64,000 nucleotides of DNA from an uncultured Paracoccus sp. (GCF_947487305.1 NZ_CANKWH010000009.1:105379-169378); one strand, 5' to 3'. Shown: positions 26,285-35,344, numbered from the stretch's first letter. Numbers and translations are program-made. Notes: generated from the sequence alone by a model not told the origin.

Positions 26285-28189
26285 TCAAAGCTGCGGATGC
26301 AGCCGCACCTGGGCGGCGAAGCGCAACCAGTCCTTGCCGGCTTTCTGGGTCCAGCCGGCCTCGGCCACGGCGGGCAGGCGCGGGAAGACCAGATCATTGA
26401 ACCAGGCATCGGTGGTGAAATGCTCGCACCAGATGCAGGACTGGATTCCGCGCATCCGCTCGCGCAGATCGTCGGGGAAGTCGCCCTCGGCCTCGTAGCC
26501 ATAGGTCTTTTCCGGCGGCACCGGCCCGGCCCAGCCCGCGCCGTTTTCCAGCCAGTCCGGTCCCTGCACCATGTCCATGTAATAGGCCTGCCCCGGTGTC
26601 ATCACGACGTCATAGCCCTGGCGCGCCAGCTCGATCCCGACCTCGGGCTTTTCCCAGGCCATCAGCAGCGTGTCCTCGGGCCCGACCCCGCCGCCATGGG
26701 CAACCTCGTTCCAGCCCACCAGCACCTTGCCACGCGCGGTCAGCATCGCCTTGATCTTGCGCAGGAACCAGCTTTGCAGCTCGAAGGTGCCGGCCAGCCC
26801 CTCGCGCTGCATCAGGATGCGGGCCTTGGGGCTTTCTAGCCAGGCATTCTTCGCCACCTCGTCGCCGCCGATATGGAAATGCTTCGAGGGGAAGATCTCG
26901 CACAGCTCGTCGATGATGGTTTCCAGCACGGTGAAGGTCTCGGGCACGCCCGGATTCCACGAATTGTTCGGATAGCCCTGCACCGGGAAATAGCTCGCCG
27001 GGGTCTCGTCCGGATCGACAAGGAAGGGCAGGGCCGCCATGACGCAGGCGGCATGGCCCGGGGTCTCGATCTCGGGCATGACCTCGATGCCAAGCGCGGT
27101 CGCATGGGCCACCACCTCGCGCATCTGGTCCTGCGTGTAGAAGCCGCCCTGATCCTCGGGTCCGTCACCCAGCTGCGGCAGCATCCCGGGCCGGTCATAG
27201 CCGCGCGTCGCGCCCGTGCTGGTCAGCTCGGGATAGGCGCGGATCTCGGCCCGCCAACCCTCGTCATCGGTCAGATGCCAGTGGAACAGGTTCATCTTGT
27301 ACCAGGCGAGGATGTCGATGACTCGCTTGACCTGATCCAGCCGCCAGAAATGCCGCGAGCAGTCCAGATGGCTGGCGCGCCAGCCATAGCGCGGGGCGTC
27401 GGTGATGCGCCCGCTGGCGGGGAAGCGGAAATCGGGGTCGGTATAGGCTCCGTGCAGCATCTGGGCGAGCGTGATGAGACCCAGACGACGACCCGCCTCG
27501 CCGCTGGCGGTCAGGGTGATGGCATCGCCGAAATCGAGCCGATAGCCCTCGGCCGGAATTGTAGCGTCCGTGGCAAAGACCAGCGCCCGGCTGCCCGGCG
27601 TGGCGCTGATCTGGAACAGTTTTCGCGCAGTTGGAAACAGCCGGGCGTGCAGCGCGTCGATGGACAGCATCAGCCGCTGATCGGGCAACGATGTCCCCTC
27701 GCCCGCATGGATCAGCACCGGCGCGGCGCCAGCTTCGCCCTCGACGGCGTTGGGCCAGGGCAGCATGGCAAAGGGCAGCGTCAGCCGGCCCTCGGGCAGG
27801 CGCGGCGGCGGCAGGACCGGCGCGGCGTGGCCCTGCACCAGATCACCAACCTGCACCGGCAGATGCTCGCCCGAGGGCAGCGTGACCCAGGCGGTCTTGG
27901 CCGCGTCATTGCGATGGAAGGGCGAGCGGTTCAGCCCCGAGGCCTGAAAGCGCCAGCTTTGCCCCGGCGCAAGCCGCAGCCCCTCGGGCGGCAGGAACTC
28001 GTGGAAATTCGCCACCCGACGCTTCAGCCGGGCATTCTCGAGCGTATGTTCGGGCATGATCCGGGTGATGGTGGTCAGCGACAGGCTGAAGCCCGACAGA
28101 TCGGTCTCGCCCAGATTGTGCAGGGTCACGGTCCAGGTGCCGTCCGGGCCGGGATTCGGCACCCATGCGTTTTCAAGGAACAGGCTCAT
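26285..28189 (-). CDS. Family 20 beta-N-acetylhexosaminidase
   Basis: A 634-residue GH20 enzyme. An N-terminal carbohydrate-active domain (about residues 1-240) precedes the catalytic barrel, which begins near PRYGWRASHLDCSRHFW. The catalytic pair is D443-E444 in HIGGDEV, with FHWHLTDDEGWRAEI upstream. There is no signal peptide, so it should act in the cytoplasm on imported chitobiose-like or other GlcNAc oligosaccharides. It follows the SDR gene by 21 bp and precedes the M81 gene by 16 bp in the rpiR-led operon. It supplies GlcNAc to the ROK kinase and NagA encoded in the neighbouring operon. Confidence 0.93.
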   Translation of the reverse strand: MSLFLENAWVPNPGPDGTWTVTLHNLGETDLSGFSLSLTTITRIMPEHTLENARLKRRVANFHEFLPPEGLRLAPGQSWRFQASGLNRSPFHRNDAAKTAWVTLPSGEHLPVQVGDLVQGHAAPVLPPPRLPEGRLTLPFAMLPWPNAVEGEAGAAPVLIHAGEGTSLPDQRLMLSIDALHARLFPTARKLFQISATPGSRALVFATDATIPAEGYRLDFGDAITLTASGEAGRRLGLITLAQMLHGAYTDPDFRFPASGRITDAPRYGWRASHLDCSRHFWRLDQVKRVIDILAWYKMNLFHWHLTDDEGWRAEIRAYPELTSTGATRGYDRPGMLPQLGDGPEDQGGFYTQDQMREVVAHATALGIEVMPEIETPGHAACVMAALPFLVDPDETPASYFPVQGYPNNSWNPGVPETFTVLETIIDELCEIFPSKHFHIGGDEVAKNAWLESPKARILMQREGLAGTFELQSWFLRKIKAMLTARGKVLVGWNEVAHGGGVGPEDTLLMAWEKPEVGIELARQGYDVVMTPGQAYYMDMVQGPDWLENGAGWAGPVPPEKTYGYEAEGDFPDDLRERMRGIQSCIWCEHFTTDAWFNDLVFPRLPAVAEAGWTQKAGKDWLRFAAQVRLHPQL

Positions 28190-28210
28190 GGGGATATCCT
28201 TCCTGCTATC

Positions 28211-28981
28211 TCAGTAATCGTCGGTTTGGCTGAAGGTGCGCGCGAGCGCCGGGATACCGGCGGTCAACCCGCAATCCACAGGCAGCACCACGCCGGTAAT
28301 CGCGCCGGCCAGCGGCGAGGCAAGGAAGCCCACCGCCTCGGCCACGTCCTCGGGCGCGACGATGCGGCCAAGGGCGTAATGCTCGGCCGCCTCGCGGAAC
28401 ACATCCGGGTTGGCATCGGCGCGGGCCTGCCAGGCGCGGGTGCGGACGGTGCCGGGGGCCACGGCATTGGCGCGGATGCCCTTGGCGCCATATTCGACCG
28501 CGATCAGCCGGGTCAGGTGGATCATCCCGGCCTTCGCGGCGGAATAGGCCGGATGGCCAAAGACGCTCAGGCCATTGACCGAGGCGACGTTGACCACCGA
28601 GCCGCGCTTCTCGGCAAGCTGACCCGCCAGCGCGCCGAAGACATAGAAGGCGGCATCGAGGTTCAGCGCCCGGTCGGCCTGCCAGTTCTCGATGCTGGTC
28701 CCTTGGAGGCTCGCGCCCTGCGCTGCGCCCGCGTTGTTGACCAGCGTGGTCGCGCCGCCCGCCGCCGCCGCCGCCTCGGCCAAGGCCGCGCAGCTGGCAG
28801 GGTCGGTCACGTCGACGCGGATGCCGGTGCAGGCCGGGCCGATCCCGCGCGCCGCCGACTCGGCGCCCGCGAGATCGCGGTCGGCCAACAGCACCGCATC
28901 ATGATCCTGCAGCAGGCGCCGCACGATGGCTTGCCCGATATCTCCTGCCGCACCGGTCACTACCGCCAAGCGTTTCGTCAT
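28211..28981 (-). CDS. SDR family oxidoreductase
   Basis: A 256-residue classical short-chain dehydrogenase. The cofactor motif TGAAGDIGQA is near residue 10, NNAG near 83, and the catalytic Tyr-Lys pair is in YSAAKAG near 150. The acidic residue after the second strand (ADRD) suggests NAD(H) preference. It follows rpiR by 69 bp and leads into the hexosaminidase gene. The substrate is unknown; a sugar or sugar-acid alcohol is likely from context. A third-step oxidation in amino-sugar use would be unusual, so it may act on a modified substrate. Confidence 0.87.
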   Translation of the reverse strand: MTKRLAVVTGAAGDIGQAIVRRLLQDHDAVLLADRDLAGAESAARGIGPACTGIRVDVTDPASCAALAEAAAAAGGATTLVNNAGAAQGASLQGTSIENWQADRALNLDAAFYVFGALAGQLAEKRGSVVNVASVNGLSVFGHPAYSAAKAGMIHLTRLIAVEYGAKGIRANAVAPGTVRTRAWQARADANPDVFREAAEHYALGRIVAPEDVAEAVGFLASPLAGAITGVVLPVDCGLTAGIPALARTFSQTDDY

Positions 28982-29050
28982 CTTCCGTTATCCTCTGGCG
29001 GCAGGGTCCACAGGCACCGGGGGCTGCCGCCCGCCCCGTCGCCGGTCAGG

Positions 29051-29965
29051 TCAGTCGCCCAGCAATTGCCGGTCGTCGCCGTCACGATGCTTGATCAGTT
29101 GCTCCTTGATCCCGCGCAGCAGCCGGGTCGAGCGGCTGCGGTCGGCATAGGCGACAAGGTTCGCCAGAATGTCGACCGTCGCCAGAAAGGCGTAACGGGT
29201 CGAGGTGGCGCGAAAGATGTTCTGCCCCTCGGGCAGGTCGACGGTGATGACCACATCCGCCGCCTCGGCCAGGGGCGAGCCGCTTTGGGTCAGCGCGATG
29301 GTCTTGATGCCGCGCTCGCGCAGCAGTTGGAAGCAGCGCACCAGTTCATGATTGCGCCCGCTGAAGGACGAGCCGAAGACCACCGTGCCCGGCTCGGCCG
29401 CCGCCGACAGCATCAGGTTCATGCCGTGATCGTTCGAGGCCGCGATGCGGCAGCCAAGCCGGAACAGCCGGTTCTGCAATTCGTTCACGATCATCGAGGA
29501 ATTGCCGCCCGCCCCGAAGGCATAGATCATCTGCGCCTTGGCCAGCAGCGCCGCCGCCCGCGACAGCGCCTCGAGGTCCAGCCCGCGATGCATCTCGAAC
29601 AGCGCGTTCTGCGCCTTGGTGACGATATCCTCGGCCACTTCGGCGGGGGTCGAGGTCACCGATTCCGGGCGCAGATAGCGCAGCCCGACATAGGCCGAGC
29701 GCGCCAGCTGCACCTTGAAATCCGAGAAGGAGGCGCAACCCAGGCGGCGGCAGAAGCGCGTGACCGTGGGCGGCGATACGCCCGCGCGCGCCGCGATCTC
29801 GGTGATCGAGGCATTGGTGGCGAAATTCACATCCGCGAGGATCGAGGCGGCCAACTTGCGTTCCAGCGGCGAGACCAGCGCCGATTCGTCGGTCAGCGCC
29901 GCGATCAGGTCGGGCGCGGCCATGCCGGCGGCGGCATTGCCGTCCTTCGCTGCATCTTCGCCCAT
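29051..29965 (-). CDS. RpiR family regulator of the amino-sugar locus
   Basis: A 304-residue regulator. The N-terminal helix-turn-helix lies around residues 50-75 (ITEIAARAGVSPPTVTRFCR) and the C-terminal SIS domain for phosphosugar binding spans about 130-270 (IYAFGAGGNSSMIV, FGSSFSGRNHELV). I chose the ATG at 29965, which has GGGAGG just upstream; earlier ATGs (30013, 30031) would put the operator dyad inside the gene. It heads the SDR-GH20-M81-MFS-cutC operon and is divergent from the NTF2-like-M81-D-TA-nagA-kinase operon. It probably represses the whole locus and responds to GlcNAc-6-P or a related phosphosugar (inference). Confidence 0.88.
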   Translation of the reverse strand: MGEDAAKDGNAAAGMAAPDLIAALTDESALVSPLERKLAASILADVNFATNASITEIAARAGVSPPTVTRFCRRLGCASFSDFKVQLARSAYVGLRYLRPESVTSTPAEVAEDIVTKAQNALFEMHRGLDLEALSRAAALLAKAQMIYAFGAGGNSSMIVNELQNRLFRLGCRIAASNDHGMNLMLSAAAEPGTVVFGSSFSGRNHELVRCFQLLRERGIKTIALTQSGSPLAEAADVVITVDLPEGQNIFRATSTRYAFLATVDILANLVAYADRSRSTRLLRGIKEQLIKHRDGDDRQLLGD

Positions 29966-29994
29966 GCCGCCTCCCCGCTCTGGCCTCAATGTGC

Positions 29995-30009
29995 CGAAAT
30001 TTATTTTCT
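29995..30009. promoter_or_regulatory. Candidate RpiR operator A at the rpiR/M81 divergent promoter
   Basis: CGAAA-TTTAT-TTTCT, dyad of the GAAA-N5-TTTC type. It overlaps the candidate -10 of rpiR on the minus strand and sits just upstream of the plus-strand -35. Its centre is 73.5 bp from operator B. Confidence 0.5.
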
Positions 30010-30031
30010 TCATCGCTTGACATTTAGCCAA
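30003..30031 (-). promoter_or_regulatory. Candidate rpiR promoter
   Basis: On the minus strand TTGGCT (30031-30026), a 17-bp spacer and GAAAAT (30008-30003). The -10 overlaps operator A, which would allow autoregulation. Assigned by eye. Confidence 0.35.
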
Positions 30032-30046
30032 ATCTGCCGCGATTAT
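30017..30046 (+). promoter_or_regulatory. Candidate promoter of the NTF2-like/M81/D-TA/nagA operon
   Basis: A perfect -35 TTGACA (30017-30022), an 18-bp spacer and GATTAT (30041-30046, four of six matches). It is enclosed by the two operator dyads at 29995-30009 and 30069-30082. Confidence 0.5.
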
Positions 30047-30068
30047 TCCAGAACTTTCGCAAGATCAC

Positions 30069-30082
30069 TGAAAAAATTTTCA
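30069..30082 (+). promoter_or_regulatory. Candidate RpiR operator B of the M81/nagA operon
   Basis: TGAAA-AAAT-TTTCA, a perfect dyad with a 4-bp spacer, 12 bp before the first start codon and downstream of the predicted transcription start. Confidence 0.5.
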
Positions 30083-30094
30083 TGAGGGCGGCCA

Positions 30095-30601
30095 ATGGCC
30101 ACTGAGCGCGATCCGTTTGTGAACCCCTTCCCCGCCGAGGATGCCGATCGCCGCGCGATCTGGCAAATGCTGGTGCCGCGCGACATCGACGCCTTCGTCA
30201 GCGCCGATTGGGGGGCGGTCGCGGATGACTTCGTCGCCGCCAACTTCACCGGAATGAGCGGCCATTTCCAGCCCGATCCGCAGAAGTTCACATTGGCCTT
30301 CCCGACGCTTGACGCCTATCGCAGCGAATGGCTGCGGCAGGCGCAGGAATTCGGCGCGGCGCGTGCGGCTGGGGCCTTTGCCGGCGATCCGCGCGACGGC
30401 ATCTTTGCCGCCACCCGGCTGGAAGAAATCGAGATCGATGGCGAGGCCGCGCTGGTGCGCAAGAAGTTCGACGGCCATCTGGCCAAGGCGGACGGCACGT
30501 CCGAGCGGATGAACTGGCAGACTCTCTATGTCTGCCGGCGCGAGGGCGGGCGCTGGAAGATCGCCGGTTTCGTGGGCTACCTGCCCCATATCCAGGACTG
30601 A
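30095..30601 (+). CDS. NTF2/SnoaL-like fold protein of unknown function
   Basis: A 168-residue protein that looks like the NTF2-like superfamily: a helical N-terminal half (MLVPRDIDAFVSADWGAVADDF) followed by strands ending in LYVCRREGGRWKIAGFVGYLPH. The start at 30095 has GAGGG about 7 nt upstream. It is the first gene of the M81-D-TA-nagA-kinase operon and directly faces rpiR. NTF2-like folds serve as small isomerases, hydrolases or binding partners; I cannot assign a reaction. It may be a distinctive marker for this type of locus. Confidence 0.75.
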   Translation: MATERDPFVNPFPAEDADRRAIWQMLVPRDIDAFVSADWGAVADDFVAANFTGMSGHFQPDPQKFTLAFPTLDAYRSEWLRQAQEFGAARAAGAFAGDPRDGIFAATRLEEIEIDGEAALVRKKFDGHLAKADGTSERMNWQTLYVCRREGGRWKIAGFVGYLPHIQD

Positions 30602-30603
30602 TC

Positions 30604-32109
30604 ATGGCCCTTGCGTCACCCCCGCGCATCTTCACCGCCGCCCTCGCCACCGAGACCAACACCTTTTCGCCCATCGTCATCGACCGCCGCGGCTTCGAGG
30701 ATTCGCTCTATGCCCCGCCCGGCCAGCATCCCGAGACGCCGACGCTGTGCACCGCGCCGATCACCGTGGGCCGCCGGGTCTGCGCCGCGCAGGGTTGGAC
30801 ATTGATCGAGGGCACGGCGGCCTGGGCCGACCCGGCGGGCCTTGTCTCGCGCGGGGCCTATGAAGGACTGCGCGACGAGATTCTGGATCAACTCCGCGCC
30901 GCCCTGCCGGTGGATGCGGTGGTGCTGGGCCTGCATGGCGCGATGGTGGCACAGGGCTATCTCGACCCCGAGGGCGATCTGCTGGCCCGCATCCGCGAGA
31001 TCATCGGACCGGATGTGCTGCTGGCCGCGGAACTCGACCCGCACAGCCACCTGACCGCCAAGCGTGTGGCGGCGGCAGATGTCTTTGTCGCCTTCAAGGA
31101 ATTCCCGCATACCGATTTCGTCGAGCGGGCCGAGGATCTGTGGCAGATCGTGGTCGATACGCTGGAAGGCCGCGTGCGCCCGGTCATGTCGGTCCATGAC
31201 TGCCGGATGATCGACGTGTTCCCCACCTCGCGCCAGCCGATGCGCGGCTTTGTCGACCGGATGATGGCGATGGAGCGGGACGATCCGCGCATCCTGTCGC
31301 TCTCGGCCATCCACGGCTTCATGGCCGGCGACGTGCCCGAGATGGGCACCAAGACCATTGCGATCACCGATGGCAATGCCGATTTCGGTGCCGCGCTTGC
31401 CCGGCAATTGGGCGAGGAGCTTTACGCCAATCGCGGCCGGCACATGATGCCCTCGCTCGACGAGACGGCGGCGGTGGCGCAGGCGATGGCGGCGGCAAGT
31501 GGGCCGGTGGTCATTGCCGACATGTGGGACAATCCGGGCGGCGGCACGGCGGGCGATGCCACGGTGATCCTGCGCGAATTGCTGGCACAGGGCGCAACCG
31601 GCGTCGCCATCGGCACGATCTGGGACCCGATCGCAGTGCAGCTCTGCATGGTCGCGGGCGAAGGCGCGGAAATGCCGCTGCGCTTTGGCGGAAAATCCGC
31701 ACCCGAGACCGGCGAACCGATGGATGCGCTGGTCCGGGTGATCCGGGTGAACCCCACCGCCGAAATGCGCTTCGGCGAAAGTGTCGTGCCCTTCGGCCCG
31801 GCGGTGCGCATCGTGCTGCTGGACGCGGCGGGCGAGGACACCGGGATCGAGGTCATCCTGAACACGGTCCGGGCGCAAAGCTATGACCCGTCCCTCTTCA
31901 CGGCGCTTGGCATCGATCCCCTGGCCTGCAAGATACTGGTCATCAAGTCGACCAACCACTTCTACGCGGCCTTCCAGCCGATCGCCTCGGAGATCATCTA
32001 TTGCTCGGCCGGTCATCCCTATCCGAATGACCCGGCGACCAACCCCTACCGGCTGGTGCGGCAGGATATCTGGCCGCGCAGCGACAACCCGTTCGGAGAC
32101 GCGACATGA
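30604..32109 (+). CDS. M81 family (MlrC-like) metallopeptidase homologue, copy 2
   Basis: A 501-residue M81/MlrC protein. Conserved segments are FTAALATETNTFSPI at the N-terminus, VVLGLHGAMVAQGYLDPEGD, AELDPHSHLTAKR where many homologues have DLHGN, and VIADMWDNPGGGTAGDATV. The start at 30604 is 2 bp after the previous stop, with AGGA upstream. Copy 1 in this locus is only distantly similar in the variable parts, so this is probably not a recent duplication. Together with the D-TA-family enzyme that overlaps its 3' end it suggests breakdown of an amide or peptide bond involving a D- or unusual amino acid (inference). Confidence 0.87.
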   Translation: MALASPPRIFTAALATETNTFSPIVIDRRGFEDSLYAPPGQHPETPTLCTAPITVGRRVCAAQGWTLIEGTAAWADPAGLVSRGAYEGLRDEILDQLRAALPVDAVVLGLHGAMVAQGYLDPEGDLLARIREIIGPDVLLAAELDPHSHLTAKRVAAADVFVAFKEFPHTDFVERAEDLWQIVVDTLEGRVRPVMSVHDCRMIDVFPTSRQPMRGFVDRMMAMERDDPRILSLSAIHGFMAGDVPEMGTKTIAITDGNADFGAALARQLGEELYANRGRHMMPSLDETAAVAQAMAAASGPVVIADMWDNPGGGTAGDATVILRELLAQGATGVAIGTIWDPIAVQLCMVAGEGAEMPLRFGGKSAPETGEPMDALVRVIRVNPTAEMRFGESVVPFGPAVRIVLLDAAGEDTGIEVILNTVRAQSYDPSLFTALGIDPLACKILVIKSTNHFYAAFQPIASEIIYCSAGHPYPNDPATNPYRLVRQDIWPRSDNPFGDAT

Positions 32110-33194
32110 GCTTTCCCTGGCCCGAACCCGGCACCGCGCTTGCCGATGTGCCCACCCCGATGCCGGTGATCGACGAGGACCGGCTGGCCGCCAATATCGC
32201 CCGCGCGCAGGACTATCTGGCCGGGCACGGTCTGGCCTTCCGCCCGCATATCAAGACCCACAAGCTGGCCTCGGTGGCGCAGGCGCAGCTGGCGGCCGGG
32301 GCGGTCGGGATCAATTGCCAGAAGCTGACCGAAGCCGAAGCCTTTGCCGATGCCGGGATCAACGACATCCTGATCACCTATAACATCCTCGGCCCGGCGC
32401 GGCTGTCGGGGCTGAAGGCGCTGAACGACCGCGTGGCCCGGCTGACCGTCTGCGCCGACAGCGAAACCACCGTCGATGGCTATGCCGGGGCTTTTGCCGC
32501 CGGCAAGCCGCTGTCGGTGATGGTCGAATGCGATACCGGCGGCGGGCGCTGCGGCGTGCAGACGCCCCAGGCCGCCGCCGATCTCGCCGCCCGTATCGCC
32601 GCTGCGCCGGGGCTGCGCTTCCACGGCCTCCTGACCTATCCCGCCGTCGGCGGGGCGGAGGCGGTGCAGGCCTTTCTGACCGAGGCGGTGGCGCTGTTGG
32701 CAGCGAAGGGGATCGACTGCCCCGTCCGCTCGAACGGCGGCAGTCCCGATCTGTGGAAGGCGCATCTTGTGCCGGCGGCGACCGAGCACCGGGCCGGAAC
32801 CTATGTCTATAACGACCGCTCGATGGTCCGCGCCGGCGAATGCGGGCCGCAGGATCTGGCCATGCATGTGCTGGCCACGGTCGTGTCGCGCCCGACGCCG
32901 ACGCGGGCGGTGCTGGATTCGGGATCGAAGGCGCTGACCTCGGACCTTCTGGGCTTTGCCGATCACGGCGAGATCGAGGGCCTGCCGGGCGCGCGGATCG
33001 TGGCGCTGTCCGAGGAACATGCGGTGGTCGATCTCAGCGGCTGCACCGGCCCGTTGCCCACGGTCGGCCAGCAGGTCCGGGTGATCCCGAACCATACCTG
33101 CGTGGTCTCGAACCTGTTCGACCGCATGGTGTTTCACCGCGGCGGCGTGGTCACGCGGGTCGAACCGCTGGCGGCGCGCGGCACCGTCTGGTGA
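32106..33194 (+). CDS. D-threonine aldolase/D-serine dehydratase-like PLP enzyme
   Basis: A 362-residue fold-III PLP enzyme of the D-TA/DSD1 family. The PLP lysine is in FRPHIKTHK near residue 45, and the C-terminal metal-binding pair is His and Cys in PNHTCVVSNLFD. Relatives cleave D-threonine or D-3-hydroxy amino acids, or dehydrate D-serine. It overlaps the upstream M81 gene by ATGA and is followed by nagA, so it belongs to the amino-sugar operon. No GlcNAc pathway step needs such an enzyme. This points to a substrate carrying a D-amino acid, or to racemase-like activity. Confidence 0.87.
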   Translation: MSFPWPEPGTALADVPTPMPVIDEDRLAANIARAQDYLAGHGLAFRPHIKTHKLASVAQAQLAAGAVGINCQKLTEAEAFADAGINDILITYNILGPARLSGLKALNDRVARLTVCADSETTVDGYAGAFAAGKPLSVMVECDTGGGRCGVQTPQAAADLAARIAAAPGLRFHGLLTYPAVGGAEAVQAFLTEAVALLAAKGIDCPVRSNGGSPDLWKAHLVPAATEHRAGTYVYNDRSMVRAGECGPQDLAMHVLATVVSRPTPTRAVLDSGSKALTSDLLGFADHGEIEGLPGARIVALSEEHAVVDLSGCTGPLPTVGQQVRVIPNHTCVVSNLFDRMVFHRGGVVTRVEPLAARGTVW

Positions 33195-33202
33195 CTCTGG
33201 CG

Positions 33203-34330
33203 ATGACCGCCTATCGCGCCGAGTGGATTTTTGACGGGCATCGCTGGCATGATGATGCGGCGCTGGTTGTCGAGGGCGACCGCGTCGCCGCCATCCTGCC
33301 CGCCGCCGAGGCCGAAGGGGCCGAAACCATCCCCGGCTGGATCGTGCCCGGACTGGTCGATCTGCAGGTGAATGGCGGCGGCGGGGTCATGCTGAATGAC
33401 GAACCCACCGCCCAAGGCATCGCCCGCATCTGCGCCGCCCATGCCGCTTTCGGCACAACCTCGGTCATGGTCACGCTGATCACCGACCGGCCCGAGGTGA
33501 CCCGCGCCGCCATCGCCGCGACCGAAGCGGCCAAGGGCCAGCCCGGCCTGCTGGGCCTGCATCTCGAAGGCCCGCATTTCGACCCGGCGCGCAAGGGCAC
33601 CCATGACCCTGCGCTGATCCGCCCGATGGAGGCCGGGGATCTGGCGCTGCTGGTCGAAGCCGCCGCAAGCCTGCCGCATCTCATCTGTACCCTCGCGCCC
33701 GAGGCGGTGACGGTCGCGCAGATCCGCGCGCTGGCCGAGGCCGGGGCGACGGTCAGCCTTGGACACAGCGATTGTGCTTTCAGCGCGGCACAGGCCGGGA
33801 TCGATGCCGGCGCGCGCATGGTCACGCATCTTTTCAACGCCATGAGTCCCCTGACCCATCGCGCGCCGGGCCTTGTCGGCGCGGCGCTGGATGATGGCCG
33901 GGTCTCGGCCGGTCTGATCGCCGATGGCTTCCATGTCGACGACGCCGCCCTGCGCATCGCGCTGCGCGGCAAGGCCGGTCCGGGGCGGATGTTCCTCGTC
34001 TCGGACGCCATGTCCACCATCGGCACCGACCTGCCGGGCCTGACGCTGAACGGCCGGCAGATCTTTCGCAAGGATGGGCGGTTGACGCTGGCCGATGGCA
34101 CGCTGGCGGGGGCCGATATCGCCCTGATCGACGCGGTCAGGCATGTGCATCAGGGACTGGGGCTGCCGCTGGATCAGGCCTTGCAACTCGCGGCGCTGAA
34201 CCCGGCGCAGGCCATGGGCTGCGACGATCTGGGCCATCTGCAGCCCGGTGCGCGGGCGGATTTCATCGCCATCACGCCCGAGATCACCGCCGCCGGCACC
34301 TGGATCGGCGGCACGCGGGTTTCGCCATGA
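33203..34330 (+). CDS. nagA: N-acetylglucosamine-6-phosphate deacetylase
   Basis: A 375-residue amidohydrolase of the usual NagA length. Key features are PGLVDLQVNGGGG, the metal-binding glutamate in GLHLEGPHFDPARKG, SLGHSDCAF and VTHLFNAMSPLTHR with metal histidines, and the catalytic Asp in LVSDAMSTIGTD. It releases acetate from GlcNAc-6-P to give GlcN-6-P for NagB. The ATG at 33203 gives MTAYRAEWIFDG; a GTG at 33191 that overlaps the previous stop as GTGA is an alternative. Its 3' end overlaps the kinase gene by 4 bp. Confidence 0.94.
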   Translation: MTAYRAEWIFDGHRWHDDAALVVEGDRVAAILPAAEAEGAETIPGWIVPGLVDLQVNGGGGVMLNDEPTAQGIARICAAHAAFGTTSVMVTLITDRPEVTRAAIAATEAAKGQPGLLGLHLEGPHFDPARKGTHDPALIRPMEAGDLALLVEAAASLPHLICTLAPEAVTVAQIRALAEAGATVSLGHSDCAFSAAQAGIDAGARMVTHLFNAMSPLTHRAPGLVGAALDDGRVSAGLIADGFHVDDAALRIALRGKAGPGRMFLVSDAMSTIGTDLPGLTLNGRQIFRKDGRLTLADGTLAGADIALIDAVRHVHQGLGLPLDQALQLAALNPAQAMGCDDLGHLQPGARADFIAITPEITAAGTWIGGTRVSP

Positions 34331-35280
34331 TCCTTTGCTTCGACATCGGCGGCAGCACCATCAAGATCGCCCATGCCCATGCGCCCGACGACGTGCGCCC
34401 CCTGGGGCGCGTGCCGACACCGGGGGATGATTTCGGCGCCTTCACCGCGATCCTCGGCGATGCCATCGCCGCCGCGCCCGGCCCCGAGCGCGTGGCGATC
34501 TCGATCGCAGGGGTGCTCGATCCGGAAACCGGCATTGCCCGCGTGGCGAATATCCCCTGCCTCTCCGGGCGGCGACTGCATGACGATCTGATCCAGGCCC
34601 TGGGTCTGCCGGTCGATCTGGCCAATGACGCGGATTGCTTTGCACTGGCCGAGGCCACGGTCGGCGCCGGGCGCGGGCATGATGTGGTGCTGGGGGTGAT
34701 CCTTGGCACCGGGATCGGCGGCGGCGTCGTGGTGCGCGGACAGCTGATCAACCGCAATGGCGGCTTTGCCGGTGAATGGGGGCATGCCCCGGTGGCGCAG
34801 CGCGTGCTGGGCCAGCCCGAGATCACCCTGCCCGCCTTTCCCTGCGGCTGCGGCTTGTCGGGTTGCCTCGATGCCGTCTGCGGCGCGCGCGGGCTGGAGA
34901 TGCTTCATGAACACCTGCATCCGGGCGTGGTGGCCGACAGCCATGCGATCATCGCCGGCTGGCAGGCGGGCAAGCCGCAACCCGCGCGCAGCATGGCGCT
35001 GTGGATCGAGTTGCTGGCCGGACCCTTGGCGATGATCCAGAACCTGCTGGGCGCCGGTATCATGCCGGTCGGCGGCGGGCTGTCGAACGCGCTGCCGCTG
35101 ATCGAGGCGCTGGACCGCGAGGTCCGGGCGCGGACCCTGCGCCGAATCGACCTCCCGCTTCTGGTGGCCGCCGAATGCCGAATCGAGCCGGGCCTCGTCG
35201 GCGCGGCCATTCTGGGGCTTGGGAATGCCGCGACAGAACGTCGCCCCGATGGCGAAATCCCCGCCCTATGTGAAAATTGA
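34327..35280 (+). CDS. ROK family sugar kinase, probable N-acetylglucosamine kinase
   Basis: A 317-residue ROK kinase. The ATP-binding start is CFDIGGSTIK, the sugar-binding region is VDLANDADCFALAE, the catalytic base lies in that NDAD motif, and the ROK zinc signature is FPCGCGLSGCLDAVCG after GEWGHAPV. Placement after nagA with ATGA overlap indicates phosphorylation of N-acetylglucosamine (NagK role) or a close relative. The CUT1 importer does not phosphorylate its substrate, so a cytoplasmic kinase is needed. Exact sugar specificity (GlcNAc, ManNAc or GlcN) cannot be told by eye. Confidence 0.88.
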   Translation: MILCFDIGGSTIKIAHAHAPDDVRPLGRVPTPGDDFGAFTAILGDAIAAAPGPERVAISIAGVLDPETGIARVANIPCLSGRRLHDDLIQALGLPVDLANDADCFALAEATVGAGRGHDVVLGVILGTGIGGGVVVRGQLINRNGGFAGEWGHAPVAQRVLGQPEITLPAFPCGCGLSGCLDAVCGARGLEMLHEHLHPGVVADSHAIIAGWQAGKPQPARSMALWIELLAGPLAMIQNLLGAGIMPVGGGLSNALPLIEALDREVRARTLRRIDLPLLVAAECRIEPGLVGAAILGLGNAATERRPDGEIPALCEN

Positions 35281-35285
35281 TTACA
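35271..35285 (+). promoter_or_regulatory. Candidate RpiR operator A upstream of the ABC importer operon
   Basis: TGAAA-ATTGA-TTACA. It starts inside the last codons of the kinase gene. The 14-mer GAAAATTG-N-TTACA is shared with the ridA-nagB promoter. Centre-to-centre distance to operator B is 74 bp. Confidence 0.5.
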
Positions 35286-35313
35286 CGCAACCGCCGAGAT
35301 CGCGTGAAATTTG

Positions 35314-35342
35314 TTGACTGGCCGCAGTGAAATCGGCAAATT
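35314..35342 (+). promoter_or_regulatory. Candidate promoter of the Gfo/Idh-ABC operon
   Basis: TTGACT (35314-35319), a 17-bp spacer and CAAATT (35337-35342). The expected transcription start (about 35349) falls inside operator B. A further imperfect dyad, GTGAA...TTCAC at 35327-35345, overlaps the -10. Confidence 0.4.
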
Positions 35343-35344
35343 CA

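Noticed and set aside
26873..30085. A plus-strand open frame of 1070 codons
   Set aside because: It lies antisense to the hexosaminidase, SDR and rpiR genes, all of which have clear family motifs. It crosses gene boundaries and its composition (rich in Arg, Gly, Gln, His) is typical of antisense frames in GC-rich DNA.
24835..32109. Recent tandem duplication of the M81 gene
   Set aside because: The two M81 proteins share family motifs only; lengths and most sequence differ and they lie on opposite strands, so a recent duplication is unlikely.
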